64,000 nucleotides of DNA from Rhexocercosporidium sp. MPI-PUGE-AT-0058. Taxonomy: Eukaryota > Ascomycota > Leotiomycetes > Helotiales. Where the stretch lies: assembly GCA_020746875.1 (NCBI GenBank), contig JAGTJL010000009.1:2356001-2420000 (forward strand). The letters run 5' to 3'. Positions 1 through 11,072 of this stretch are shown here, one piece after another. The notes below the pieces were generated by a model. It saw only the letters and a program-made list of their open reading frames with translations, did no database searches and was not told the DNA's origin. Each line of letters starts with the position of its first letter. The first letter of the stretch is position 1. A program made the translations under genes and the position numbers.

Positions 1-217
1 TGTCAGACGCTTCTCGAAGGGTGGCACACCGCAGGTCACGTTTGTCGAGGGGGATGAGCATGAATTGTCGGAGAAAGAGAAGGGGGAGAACGTTGGTGGT
101 TTTGCTACGCGGACGAGCGAGAGGAGTGAGAACGGTAGTGCATTGGGAGGCATAGCTATGCCTTTGTTGGCTATTCTCGTCCTACTGTTTTTCTTCTTGC
201 TCTACAAGCTCAAGTAG
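1..217 (+). CDS. C-terminal part of an unidentified tail-anchored membrane protein (5' end outside window)
   Basis: Only the last 71 codons are present, read in the frame starting at base 2 and ending at TAG 215-217. The visible part is a charged, Glu/Lys/Ser-rich stretch followed by a hydrophobic segment of about 20 residues (MPLLAILVLLFFFLLY) and a short basic end, KLK. This is the shape of a tail-anchored protein of the ER or outer mitochondrial membrane with its body in the cytosol. I do not recognise the family from this fragment. A VAP/Scs2-like or cytochrome b5-like tail was considered, but no diagnostic residue is visible. Confidence is for the coding call only. Confidence 0.55.
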   Translation, partial: VRRFSKGGTPQVTFVEGDEHELSEKEKGENVGGFATRTSERSENGSALGGIAMPLLAILVLLFFFLLYKLK

Positions 218-1107
218 ACCAATATCTGGGCGGAACCCAACGAACACGGGGGAGCTGTACAGATAATGAGGATCAGCACGAGGCAGGAGGAGATGGGACG
301 GGATAGATTATATCCCCGGAGTCATAACATGGTCTGATAGAGGAGTTGTTCTGCTAGCGTGTGATAGTATGGCATGGCATGGCGTGGCACGGCGTTGGTT
401 TGGTTACGTTACCTGTGTACAGATACGGAGACTCACAGTACTCCATGGCTTCAGTGCTCCCGAATGGACAGAGCAGAGATGCAGAAATACTCACTTCTCA
501 CGTATTGTAAGATCACTACTAAGATAGACGTCCAACAGGACAGGATTAGATTGGATTGGATTGGACAGGGTTGGATTGGATTAGAGACGGTCCTAGAATG
601 CGAGTAATAAGTAATGAGTAATAATACGCTGTACTTTCTGGTCTTCATACTGTCTTGGTGTCATTTGCTAGTAATAAGTCATGTACTCCAACGCACCGTC
701 ACAATGCTAATATGGCTCCCAGATACCAAGAATATTCATTGTGAAAATTTACGGCCAAGATTAAAGGCATCTCATTGTGAAAATGCGATTCTAATCAGAG
801 AAGTTGAGTGGAAGTAATGCATTGGAGGAGCAGAGAGCCGAGGCATTCTAATAGCTCATTATCATTACATTATAGTGCTTTTTTGCACCCATATCAGATC
901 CTGACCATCCAGTTGTATCCGCCGATGCCGAGCTGCAAACAGCAAGATCGTCAAATACCCTTATCTGAATAACATAGCAAATCAAACCAAATCAAACCTT
1001 TCCTTTGATGTATCCGTCGTATCCACGCATGCAAATGAAATCAACCCAAAATATCCTAGTACATGAAGGACGTAGAAGCTTCAGATGTATGAGGTGCTGC
1101 AAATGTC
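218..1107. other. Intergenic region, no gene seen
   Basis: This lies between the 3' ends of two convergent genes. At 545-590 there is a short imperfect tandem run of GGATTGGATT-type units. Small open frames here lack family signal and splice logic. Nothing else is supported. Confidence 0.6.
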
Positions 1108-2508
1108 TTAGACGAAGAGATGCTCGCTGGTGGCAGAACTTCTCTCACCAATGGTACCAGCCTCGGAAGGAGTTGCTCTGAGAGAAGCAGAGGAGCCAAG
1201 GTATTGACCGAAGGAGCTCATAAATTGGTTCAACTCGATGTCTTCATCAAAATCATAGGCACCTGTCTCTTCGATCCGCGACAATGTTCGTCTTCGCTCA
1301 AACTGTCGAGTATCACTGATCTGTGGCGTAGAAACCGGAGTGTCCTTTGTAACGGGAGGAGAGCCAGAGATGAGGTGAAGTCGTTGCATGATTGGTCGCA
1401 AGGCGGGTCGTAAAGGAGGAATGCAAGCACATACAATTCCAAAGCTAACTTCGGCCATTGAGCAGTTGAGTGGTAATGCGCCAGTATCTATTGTTTACAC
1501 GTCAGAGAAAGAAGGAGGAAACAGGGAAGGTTCTTACAGGTAATGTCCATCGACTTCAGACCTTTGAGTTGACCCATACGGAAGAGACCTGCAAGACAAC
1601 CGCTGTTGAAGTGTCAGTAAACTAAGACGCGTCATCGGAGATTTGTACTCACACAAAGCCAATCGAATACAACAGAATCAGTTCAATTCTCTGTCTCCGA
1701 GCCATCTGAGCCTTCCAGAAATAGCCCATCGGAGCCACCCAAAGCGCGAAGTCTGTAGCAGTGTTGATGCCCGACGTGATATAGAAGAACAATTGAATAT
1801 CAATGCACTTCTTTCGCTTCACGTTCCAGTCCCAAGAGCTCTCAGGTGGGTCGCATTCAAAGATAATCGTAACGACAGAGGCGAATCCTTGTAACACAAC
1901 GCAGATTCCGATAGCCCACATGAGACGACGAAACTTCATGCTAGGGAATATGCGAAGGTAGGAGGCGATGATGGACATCTTGGTCAGAGTATTGGCAATA
2001 GCGTAGGAGATGTAGCAACCGTAGAGCAGTTGGATTAGTCTCGTTGTTAGCTCAAGACTTGGGTCCCATTGCTCGCGCAGAATATCCATGATGTGTCTTC
2101 CAAGGCCTTCATGAGCACCAACGATCGAGAATGCAGCGAGAGAACCGGTGGCAAGGGAGGCTCCTATCATCAGATCTTGACAAGGGGTCAGCCTTGCCAT
2201 TGACGATGTCTGGACGTAGATAGAGCCGTAGAGGTCTGAGCAGAAACCCAACGATATGACAAGGACGCAGAGGTTGCTACCAGAGAGAGTCACTTACAGT
2301 CATCAGATCCAATTGCACGAGAGTGATCCATGTGGTTGCGAGCAGGTTGAACCAAGGTTCGGACGATGATACGCGCGAATGTCATCATCAAGACGATACC
2401 AAGGAGAACACTATTCGTCCAAATGATGGAGCCAGACATGCTCGAATGGTCGTTCGGATCGATACCTTCACCGGCCTGAAGACTCTCGAGGTAGCTGGTG
2501 TCGGCCAT
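1108..2508 (-). CDS. Pth11-like integral membrane protein (fungal rhodopsin-fold domain)
   Basis: Proposed exons (minus strand) are 2508-2298, 2175-1653, 1602-1538 and 1487-1108, giving 392 aa. The first intron is placed so that the signature GSDDY|LMIGASLATG follows TM2; this matches the DDWLM... motif of the fungal rhodopsin/Pth11 family better than the nearer acceptor at 2236. About seven hydrophobic segments can be seen. Other family marks are GLGRH after TM3, a loop with FECDPP and KRKKC (likely disulfide Cys), and FRMGQLKGLKSMDIT before the last TM, followed by LNCSMAEVSFGIVCACIPPLRPAL. The C-terminal tail (about 90 aa) is cytosolic and Ser/Thr-rich. Members act at the plasma membrane as candidate receptors; the ligand is unknown. 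No CFEM domain is present, so this is the short form of the family. The start ATG 2508 is the first in frame before TM1. Confidence 0.85.
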
Positions 2509-3451
2509 TGCTGCGTGTTGACGGTGCTGGGATGACTGTTGCAATAAATGAGGGTAATGGACGAGGCCCAAATGGCAGACGAAAATATGTAGAAGACAGG
2601 AAAAGCAGGGATGGCAGTCGATGCCTCGAAGGAAAGGCTGGAGGTTGCGATGAGATCAAGGATGGGGAGAGGGAGAGGGAGGAGAGGAGAAGAGCAGAGA
2701 GAAGGGAGAAGAGAGAGAGGCGTCACAAGATCGCGAACAGCCCCTCGAAAAGTGAAGTCTCGGCTCAAGTCAACATCGCGAAGAAAAGGCAAGAGCGACT
2801 GCGGAAGGAGGGAGAGGCGAGGCGGCCGGGAAGCGAAGGTCGAGACCACCAGCCCGCTCAGCCTTGAAGATGAATTAAGGAAACGACAATTGACCACTTA
2901 TCTTTGAGGAGTAAACGAGAAGTAAACGAGATGAAGTCTTGTTTTGCCGTGAGCAACAACTCTCTGTCTTTCTTTGTTTCTTGAAATGACGCTCGTCGAA
3001 TATCACCTGGCTGGCCAAGATTGTATCGTCTCCATGTAGCCATTGCCCAACCCTAGCCAGAGTTGACAGCACCAGGCGTCTATGTCAACCTTGAGAGAGG
3101 CTTCTAGGGACTCGACATGTCCTCTGCCATCCTCATCAGATTGCCCTCGTGAGCCAGCTTCTCCAGCAAGTGTTTGCCTTTCCCTCTATTACGGGCAGAG
3201 CCACCACTAATGACTTCCGTACAAGCACCTCATCCGCAAAGTCACAACAGGACAAGCTAGAAAGCATACACCGTTATGGCGACCATCCTCAGTCTTCGGA
3301 TCGTCTTCATGGATCGATCGAAACCGCCTGCAACCCGTCACTTCCTTTGCTTGAATCTATCCTCGATCGAGGAGAATCCCAAGTCAATGTCTTTCCTCCA
3401 GGCACTACTGCCCATCGTCTCTACAAGACCACAACTAGAACATGCAGGCAT
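2509..3451. promoter_or_regulatory. 5' flank of the Pth11-like gene; purine-rich tract on + strand
   Basis: This lies between the receptor start and the 3' end of the transporter. The block around 2657-2720 is almost pure A/G on the + strand (C/T on the coding strand of the receptor gene), as is common in 5' UTRs and promoters of filamentous ascomycetes. Open frames crossing it are low-complexity Arg/Glu/Lys runs and are not credible genes. Confidence 0.5.
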
Positions 3452-4912
3452 TCAAGCAATATTGTCAATACCATCGCGCCTCGGCTGAGGCTCATCTTCA
3501 TCTCGACTCTCATGGTTGATAAACAAGAACGAGAGCAAGACAATCAAGGCTCCAACCCAGTACAACGCACTCGAGTACTGTTTGCTGATGATCATTTGGC
3601 CGATCAAAGACAATGGAATTGTCATGGATAGTCCAACCGTCACCAACAAAGGCGTGGTGAGGAGCATTGCATATGCCCAGCAGTAATCTGCAACAAAGGA
3701 CGACGCAGCATTCGACTATCACGCGTCAGTACATCTTCCCAAGTAAGAATGGACCTCGAAACATACCAATATGACGACCCAGACTTTGCCGGTAGGCGGC
3801 AAGGCGAACTTCTCCACTCCAGCGAAGTGCAGTATCACAAAGCCAGGCCACAAGAGTATCACATTAAAGAGGCCCACCAGTCCGAAGAAAAGCGGCATGT
3901 TCACACGGTCCTCATTCCCAATCCGCTTCTTCATGAAAACAGCATAGATGCCATACATAACAGCACTTCCAAAAGCCATAGCATCTCCAATTGCAATCTC
4001 CCCTTGAGACTTATGCGGGAAGTTTCCCCGATGGTCATCATTATCTTTCCTCGAAAGATCCACCGACGAGATCAAGATGATGCCAGACAAAGACGCCAAA
4101 ACTCCAATGAGTTTCTTGTAGGAGAAGTGCTCTACCCGGACCAAAGCTCCGAAGATCAATGTCCAGATACTGCTTGTTGAAGTCAAGATAGTCGAACTCG
4201 CAACGCTGGTGTATTCCAAGCAAGCCGCCACCAAGTAGTTGGCTGCAAACCAGAGGAAGCAGAATTCTAGACTTAGCCATGCAGTTTCCGATACACTCAG
4301 CTTCTCTTCTTGGGGTTGAGGATCTCCAGATAAGCTCAAAGCGGGCCCAACATCATTATCCACTAGTAGCCTTGAATGGGACGCCGACATAGGGTCCTCA
4401 TCGTCCTCATCGCCTCCTGATTTACTGCTTATGGCTGTATAACTCATCTTTCCCTGCTGCCAGAACTCAACCATGGAGGTCCTGATATGGGAGAAGCCGT
4501 GCTGATGAGATATCCTCCAAAAGATCGGGATCAAAGATATGGCAAAGTACGACGTATTGAAATACGTGACGAAGTATGGTTTGGAGTACGTGTTATCAGC
4601 GAAGATATACTGCGGGAATTGTCAGCGAAGTTGCCTGCACAAGAGAAGGTGGGGGTAGCGTACGCTCGTCAAGAAGTTTGAACTGGTCCATAATCCCACT
4701 GTAACCAGTAGAAGAAAGATCCCCAGAGTCCGTCTCGCGACATTTCCTAACCCAACACCGGCTCTGAAGCCTTTGGTCTTTGTGCCTGAAGGCGCAGAGG
4801 CCAGGGATTGTCTGTCGTGAGATTGTCTGCCATGATGGTCTATCGATCTATCTCTGGAAGCCAGCGCTTCTGCAGCCACAGCTGGCGGAACTGGAGGTTC
4901 TTGAGCAATCAT
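3452..4912 (-). CDS. Drug/metabolite-transporter superfamily protein, SLC35F5/YML018C-like
   Basis: Exons are 4912-4664, 4609-3767 and 3715-3452, giving 451 aa; all junctions are phase 0. After a cytosolic N-terminus of about 60 aa comes TM1 (RRTLGIFLLLVTVGLWTSSNF), then the family phrase YSKPYFVTYFNTSYFAI across the first splice. Next are a long polar loop with acidic Ser-rich sequence, the paired EamA-type halves (ANYLVAACLEYTSVASSTIL; GAVVMYGIY-like GSAVMYGIYAVF) and a last half starting SNAASSFVADYCWAYAML|TTPLLVTVGLSMTIPLSL, which closely follows the SLC35F5/YML018C pattern. About ten TM segments are expected. Yeast YML018C is a vacuolar-membrane protein; the substrate is not established for the group. 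The neighbouring receptor gene lies on the same strand downstream. Confidence 0.9.
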
Positions 4913-6490
4913 TGTAGCGACCTCTCCTGGGATTCCCCTGCCTTCGCGCTATATCTCTCAACCTTCGTTCGTGAGGTGGATTATTCCGTTGTCAGATATC
5001 GTCAGACAGATTGAAGCCGAGAGATGTCGCAAGTATGGAAATGCCACCCGATTAAATGTCGCAATTCATACTGTTTGCCTCTCGTCAGTTCCTCGATGTT
5101 TGTTGTTTAAGTCGCGGTAGGATAACCCAGAGAAGATGAACTCGAACTGAAGCCGAGGGGGAGTTTGTGAGGTGATATGGTCGGTAATCTTCGAAGGTTG
5201 TCGCGATTCGAGATCGTATCTGCCGCAGTAACATACATCCCTGTTGGCTGAGGTCTGATTGTAGCCTTGGCCCCGATAGGCAGCTGCATCCGACGGGTGG
5301 GCTGCGATAAGGACGCTGGAGGCTGGCTAGAGGAGTTCCTGCATGAGATGGGCTTTCTCTTTGGTGGTTTTTGATGGTTTTGATTGGCTTGTTTTACTAT
5401 CGTGAGGATTGGGGTGTGTATCTTTTGTGGTTGAGGCAGATATTTTGCCGTGACTATTGCCGCTCTGTCAAGATAGAGAAAGGGAGAATAAGGTTCCAAG
5501 TGAGGGGTCAATTTCGGCAGCTCAAGAGATCAAAGGCATTTCTGAATCAACCTGAACGAAGAATAATTAGAAGTGTCTTTGGTGGTTTATCTCCAATATG
5601 GGAAGTCTTGAATGTTAAATAAGAAGACTATGGGATTTGGCATAGTCTTGTTTGTTCAAGAGAAAGAGAATTTTTGATCTAGTTTCACCTGAACTTGATT
5701 CCCTTCTTCCCCCTCCAGTCCACTGTTTAAACCTCTCTTCACGATATATACGATGACAAGACAAGTGCCATGTTTGGAAGACAGAAAACTTTATCTATTC
5801 ACCCAACTCTCTCTATACCATAACGTGACGATGCCAAGAAAGCCTTCCAAAGGAGAGTGTCAACCTCTGGACTTTCCCTCCCTGAAATGCCTAGTGAGTA
5901 GTGAGTGAGTGACCATCTTTCATACCTTCCAGATTTCTCCACCCAGCTAAAATATAACAATGATCCACCATCTTAGAATAATATAAACAGCGAACTAGAA
6001 AGTCCAGATAATTCTAGCCACTTTCACATACCGAGCTCTGGAGGGAGGGAAGAAATATAGTCTTTGCACACTTCACCCGACGCACCTTTCACAATCTCTC
6101 AAGAACAAAACAGGGAGAGAAAACATGACTTTCTCAAAGACCATTAAGCATTCTGTATAAACAAGGAGACGCAGACACCAAAGCGCCATGTATGATCCCT
6201 ATGTACAACAAACACCCCTCCAAATCCCATTGCACACCTCATCAACCTCCACCCTTACTCCCTACCCCTTCCATTCCTCTCTTTGTACGCTGACTGGGCT
6301 GAGCGAGGCAGAAAGAGATGAAGCACCTGGCTCTCAAGCAGCCAAGTTTGAAACAGAACAGGAAACTAGATGATGCATTCCGACGCAGAAGTAAGAAAAG
6401 GGAAATTCAAATCCGAACCGAACCAGAGGAAAACGCTGTACTTTCTTTCCCTTATTTCTTTGCTTTCTTTACCTTGCTGTCTAAGACGTT
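4913..6490. other. Intergenic region: likely long 5' leader of the transporter and 3' flank of ypt7
   Basis: A minus-strand open frame at 5107-5511 (134 codons) is low complexity, rich in Pro/Gln/Ser, with no family signal. It fits a 5' UTR or promoter of the transporter better than a gene. From about 5630 to 6480 the sequence is AT-rich with CT-rich patches; no gene was found. Confidence 0.5.
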
Positions 6491-7478
6491 CTAGCATGCG
6501 CACCCATCTCTGTCGTTCTCAATGTGGATGTTGATAGGGTCTGAGAAGTCGCCGCTGAATTCCTCGGATTCTTCTTGAGCGAGCGCATTTCTTGCAATCA
6601 CTAGTTGCATGTTAGTTCAGTTCTCGGCCTGTGGTGAGAGATAAGAGTATATACCCTCAAATGCTTGCTCTACGTTGATAGCCTCCTTTGCACTGGTCTC
6701 AAAGTATGGGATTCCACCTTTGGATTGGCAGAAAGTCATAGCCCGTTTCGAGGATATCTGCTCTCTCATCAGCAATTATCCCGTACAATCAGCAATAGGC
6801 TCCAAACTTACCACTCTCTTATTCTCCTCCACGTCAATCTTGTTGCCTAGGACGACCTATAATCTACTTAGTACACTCGCCATTACCCCAAGCACGGTAC
6901 CGACTCACAAAAGGAAAGCTATCAGGGTCTCTGGGTGAAGCTTGGATCAAGAACTCGTCTCTCCAGCTATCAAGCGTATCGAAGCTCTTCGAGTTGTTGA
7001 CATCATAGACCAACACACAGCAGTCGGCCCCTCTGTAGAACGCCACGCCTAACGATTGGAATCTCTCTTGTCCAGCCGTATCCCAGAGCTACATCCCACA
7101 TCAGCAATCCACCCTGTCTTAGATATAGATCTGATCCCGTGCGAGGGGCCGTACCTGCATAGTGACCAAGCGATCATCAACCAACACCTCCTTGGTCAGG
7201 AAATCCGCCCCGATCGTAGCCTTGTAACTTGCGCTGAACTTCTTGTTGACCTGCCCGACTATCAGTCTCTTTCACCATACCGATATACCATCTGCCAGTA
7301 TCTAGGAGCAAGATCCAGCTGCGGGACGTACATATTGGTTCATCAAACTCGTCTTGCCTACACCGCTGTCGCCCAGGATAATGACCTAATACCACACTCA
7401 GCATTCGCTCTTCTTCGCACATGCTCTGTATCAAAGGGTATATCAAACCTTAAGCAAAACCTTCTTTCTGGACGCCAT
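6491..7478 (-). CDS. ypt7: Rab7-type small GTPase Ypt7
   Basis: Seven exons: 7478-7449, 7385-7332, 7250-7155, 7088-6909, 6856-6812, 6757-6655 and 6600-6491, giving 205 aa, the usual Rab7 length. All G motifs are intact at canonical numbering: GDSGVGKT (15-22), WDTAGQE with Gln67, NKID (Asn125) and ETSAK. Rab7-specific stretches include VVYDV-like [14 protein letters not shown] and [10 protein letters not shown]. The C-terminus DGCAC gives the double-cysteine prenylation signal. Ypt7 acts at the vacuole/late endosome, recruiting HOPS for homotypic vacuole fusion and for fusion of autophagosomes with the vacuole. The first coding exon is only 30 nt. The gene is head to head with atg16, 501 bp apart. 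Confidence 0.98.
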
Positions 7479-7979
7479 TGCGAAGAGAGACGGGAAGGTA
7501 GGTGGGCAGGAAGTAGATGTGTTGATGCGCGATAACAAGAGGGGCGAGCTTCCTCAACTCGTATCAAACAACCCGAAAGAACGAATAGATCCGTATGCGT
7601 GGTTTCCTCAAAAGGTCGTCTTTCCTTTCCTATCGGTGTGTGGTGAAGCTTGGGAGTTATTGATGCTCGGGATGGTCTCGTCGTCGAAGAAGAGAGGCTG
7701 GAGATGCAGCTGCAGCACACACACCTCAGCATGCCTCATTGACACTAGCGGCCCAGAGCTCCAGCCTATCGTGTGACAGCCCAGACCAGGCTCCGGCTGT
7801 CTCTCTCAACTGCACTGCAGCCTTGGAGGAGCAATGCCACAAGTTCGTTATCGACAATCAGAGTTCAGCCTCTCCTATCGTACGAACTTTCAACTTGACA
7901 CTAACTTCCTTCTTCCTTTACTTTTAAATGACAATAATGTAGGGCTACTTTACTCTTCACCTGCGAAATAACGAGAATC
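7479..7979. promoter_or_regulatory. Shared divergent promoter region ypt7 / atg16
   Basis: These 501 bp lie between the two start codons (ypt7 at 7478 on -, atg16 at 7980 on +). No other gene is credible in it. CT-rich patches occur near both starts. No specific operator was recognised. Confidence 0.6.
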
Positions 7980-8719
7980 ATGACTTCATGGCGCGATGAA
8001 TATATCCAAGCCCTCCAAGACCGCGACCAGCGGGAGCAAGCCAGCTATCAGAAGCTGGATGCCGATTTGATAGCAGCTTGTACATTTCCCTTCCCCTTCC
8101 ACCTCCCACAAGTTTCAAAAATTAACAGTCATCTTCTATATTAATATTAACATCCCCAACAGTCACCAACCTCCTCGACCGCACCGCCGAACTCGAAGCC
8201 GACAAAGCCTCGAACCTCTGGTCCTCACCCCCGCCCTCCAATTCCAAAGCCCGCGACTCCCCACAGCCCGCAGGAACAGGAGCAAACGACGGTGCAGGTC
8301 ACTTAAGAAGGGATCTCGCAGAAGCCTTGCGTTCGAACGGGCAGCTGCAAGCTCGGATCAAGAGCGCAGAGGCAGAGTTAGTGAAGTTACGGGCGAAGAG
8401 TAAGACGGACACGAAACAGATCGAGGAGTTGTCGAGGGATAGAGCATATCTAGCGCAGAAGCTGAAGGATAGGGATGAGGAGGCGAGGGGGAAGACGAAG
8501 TTACTTGATGTAGGTGCTGCGTGGGTGTGATAGTGGAGAATGCTTGTTGACGAGTTCTAGGACGTTCATGATGAGGTTATTTCGCTGAACTTACAGTTGA
8601 ATATGTCGGAGCAGAGGGTCAAGGACTTGAAGGCTGAGAATAAGGAGCTGATTGATCGGTGGATGGCTAGGAAAGGAAGGGAAGCAGAAGAGATGAATAG
8701 GGCATTTGATGAGAGATAA
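7980..8719 (+). CDS. atg16: Autophagy protein Atg16
   Basis: Exons are 7980-8079, 8163-8509 and 8561-8719, giving 201 aa. The N-terminus, [16 protein letters not shown].., is the Atg5-binding helix of the family. It is followed after the first splice by [20 protein letters not shown], then a Pro/Ser linker and a long coiled coil from [16 protein letters not shown] to the C-terminus [18 protein letters not shown], a strongly conserved fungal Atg16 block. The protein dimerises through the coiled coil and, with Atg12-Atg5, forms the E3-like complex that directs Atg8 lipidation to the phagophore. There is no WD40 domain, as expected for fungi. The 3' end is 185 bp from the convergent dot1 stop. 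Confidence 0.93.
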
Positions 8720-8904
8720 GACTTGGGTATCGAGTGGTATTGGCCGTTTCGCTATCTAACATATTGCGTAATGCTCGCTCTTGTCAGTACTCTACATTCT
8801 ATTCCGTTCGTCATATCTCATCCCATCATCGCTCGCTCTGTATCCAGACTCAGAAAAGACGCTATAACCACAACCACAGGCTAATCAGACACTTCTTCAA
8901 CAGG

Positions 8905-10499
8905 TTATCTGTTGTTTGCGGCACGCATCCTAGCAAGATGACCCTCATCCTTGGTAGCAATGAAGTACTTGCCACCATTGCCCGTCCAGCTGACATCCCG
9001 ATCGCCGAAAGTACCGTAGAAAATGTTCTGAATCAGGTTGGCGGGGTCGTCATGGTTGCGCTCGTTGCCGACAGCAAAGGATTGCAATGAGATGATGTGG
9101 CATCCATCCTTTAGGTCGAGGAACAGCAGCCTGAGTGCATCATTGGTCTTCGACGTAAACACCTCATTGTTGACAAGAACAACATCTGCCCTTCTCAACA
9201 CTTGACCGATGGCCGCGTTTTCTAAGAAGTTGCCCTCTTCGAGTCGGACTTTACCAGTCTCGAGTCCCCAAAGGCGGCAACGAGCCTTGAACTCTGCTGC
9301 TTGCTTCTTCGCCAGCTCGCAAGCATTAGGCATCATCTCACAACCCCAACTTTCACAGCCGAACTCCAGCGCCGCCTGCAACACAACGTTCCCAACTCCA
9401 GAGCCCAAATCAACGAAGACCTGGTCTGACTTGAGCCCACATTGTACCAGAACTCTGTCAACGAAAGGCGAGAGGAGCTCTCCGTAGACCTCATCTGATC
9501 CTGTTTTGTATACTCGAAGAAGATCTACACTGGGTGAAACAGCTCGATCATAAACTTGTTGCAAGATGAATTGAACCATCTCTAACGGCAGGTGGTGCAT
9601 GTTGTCTAGGTTGGTCGCGAGAGTTTTGTTGTCGAGGAGGCCTTGCATTGTGGTGTTGTAGAAGTTGACCGCGTTCTTGAAGTCTTGAAGCAAGCTTGGG
9701 TCCAACTTCTTCTTCTTGCTGGAAGTAATGGCATTTTGAGCCTTCACCAGGCGTCTAATAACTCCAGAGGTAGGTGCTTTGAAGACTTTCGCCTGTTTGC
9801 TCGTCAAGTAAACATCCCGAACGATCCTAGCAACGTTGACAATCTCTTCCAATGAATCGATTTTGTCTTTGCCAAAATCCAAGTAGAATCTGCGATCCAA
9901 AGTATTAGCATGGCCAGGATCTCATGGGTACACGCGGCGCAATACCTTTCGCGTTGTGAAGCACTGGGATACTTCAGCTTTACAATGACATTTTCAGACG
10001 AGGCAGTAGCTGATCTCGAGTTACCGGCCTCTGGAACAAGATCCGCTGCATGAATCATAGGAAATTTCCCACCATCTTCTTCCGAAAATGCATGCTTTGA
10101 GCGGAGTCGACGCTCTCCATCCACCTCATGTTCTAGCCTCAGCCTCTTGTATGACTTATGATCCCCAAACTCAATATCGGAATTCCCACTGTCATCGCTA
10201 GTATCACTCATGATGGGCTGCGTGTTTGGAGATAGTTGTCTGGTAGCCTTGCGCTTTGGTGGTCGCAGATGAGACGATTCGTTCAAATCGGAGGAGGGCG
10301 TAGCAGGCGTTGGGCTGGCAGTCGCAGAGGAAGGAGAGGGTCGGGCAGACGAGTCGCGGGATCGTTGAGGTCTTTGAGAGGTCTGCTGTCTGGCTCTTCC
10401 AACAGAGGGGAGAGGTGCTGGTCTTCTCTCGGTCTGGACTCGAACAGTAGACACAACACCCTTCCTCCGCTGAATCCCAGACTTGACACCACCAAACAT
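8905..10499 (-). CDS. dot1: Histone H3 Lys79 methyltransferase Dot1
   Basis: Two exons, 10499-9946 and 9889-8905, give 512 aa. The N-terminal 150 residues are Ser/Pro/Arg-rich and probably disordered, with a basic patch (PPKRKATRQ). The catalytic domain follows: a helical lead-in with LPLEMVQFILQQVYDRAVS, VYGEL, SAM motif I VDLGSGVGNVVLQAA, the acidic loop CESWGCEMM and the post-motif LVNNEVFTSKTNDALRLL.DLKDGCHIISLQSF, which matches the VLVNN..F region of yeast Dot1. It methylates H3K79 on nucleosomes and acts in the nucleus in silencing and the DNA damage checkpoint. The splice at AG|A restores R-FYLDFGKDK. Length and motif order agree with fungal Dot1. Confidence 0.95.
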
Positions 10500-11072
10500 T
10501 GAAAAGAGCGTTTGCAGTAAAGATATCGTGTGCTATGGTTATTCACAGGAATGAATGTTTCGCGCAAAGCAAGTTACCAAAAGTCATAAAGAGCGTTGTT
10601 GTGGACGGGAAGGTATGTTTTGTTGTGTTGAGATAACTGGTTCGAGGTTGTCGCGTGGTAAGAAAAGGCACCCAGTTCTGGGCCAGTCTGCAGCCTTGCC
10701 TCTCCTGCATGACGCTATCGCAAACAAGGGAGGGGCGATTGGGACCCTGGTAGGTCACGTGGGAGACAGAATTTTGGAGGCGACTTGGTAATGTTTCTGA
10801 CGTTGCATTGGCGTGAAGCTTGTTTGTGTCTGCTACAGGTATTCGAGGTTGTCTGAGTCTAGGCAGTCACAGCTCTCTGCTTGCATTCGCTCCTCGCTTG
10901 ATCGCATCTGAAAAGAATCTCAAGTCATGTCCATGTTCGGGTATCATTCTTCTGGCAAACACTATCTACATCTCCAACGCCAAATCTCGCTCCTCTAGGG
11001 ATCCTGTTGTAACCCAAACGCAAACCCAGCCAGCGCCGACCCGTTCCCATATCATGTAATTCATTACCCACA
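10500..11072. other. Intergenic region, no gene seen
   Basis: This is the 5' flank of dot1 and the 3' flank of the YML020W-like gene. Short open frames on both strands have no recognisable content. Confidence 0.55.

Noticed and set aside
2236..2297. Shorter 62-bp first intron for the Pth11-like gene
   Set aside because: In frame, but it leaves about 20 extra residues inside the conserved DDY-LMIGASLATG motif; the 122-bp intron restores it.
2388..2907. Several overlapping open frames on both strands in front of the Pth11-like gene
   Set aside because: They arise from the purine-rich tract and encode only Arg/Glu or Ser/Leu runs.
5107..5511. 134-codon minus-strand open frame upstream of the transporter gene
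   Set aside because: Low-complexity Pro/Gln/Ser composition, no domain and no splice logic; fits a 5' leader or promoter.
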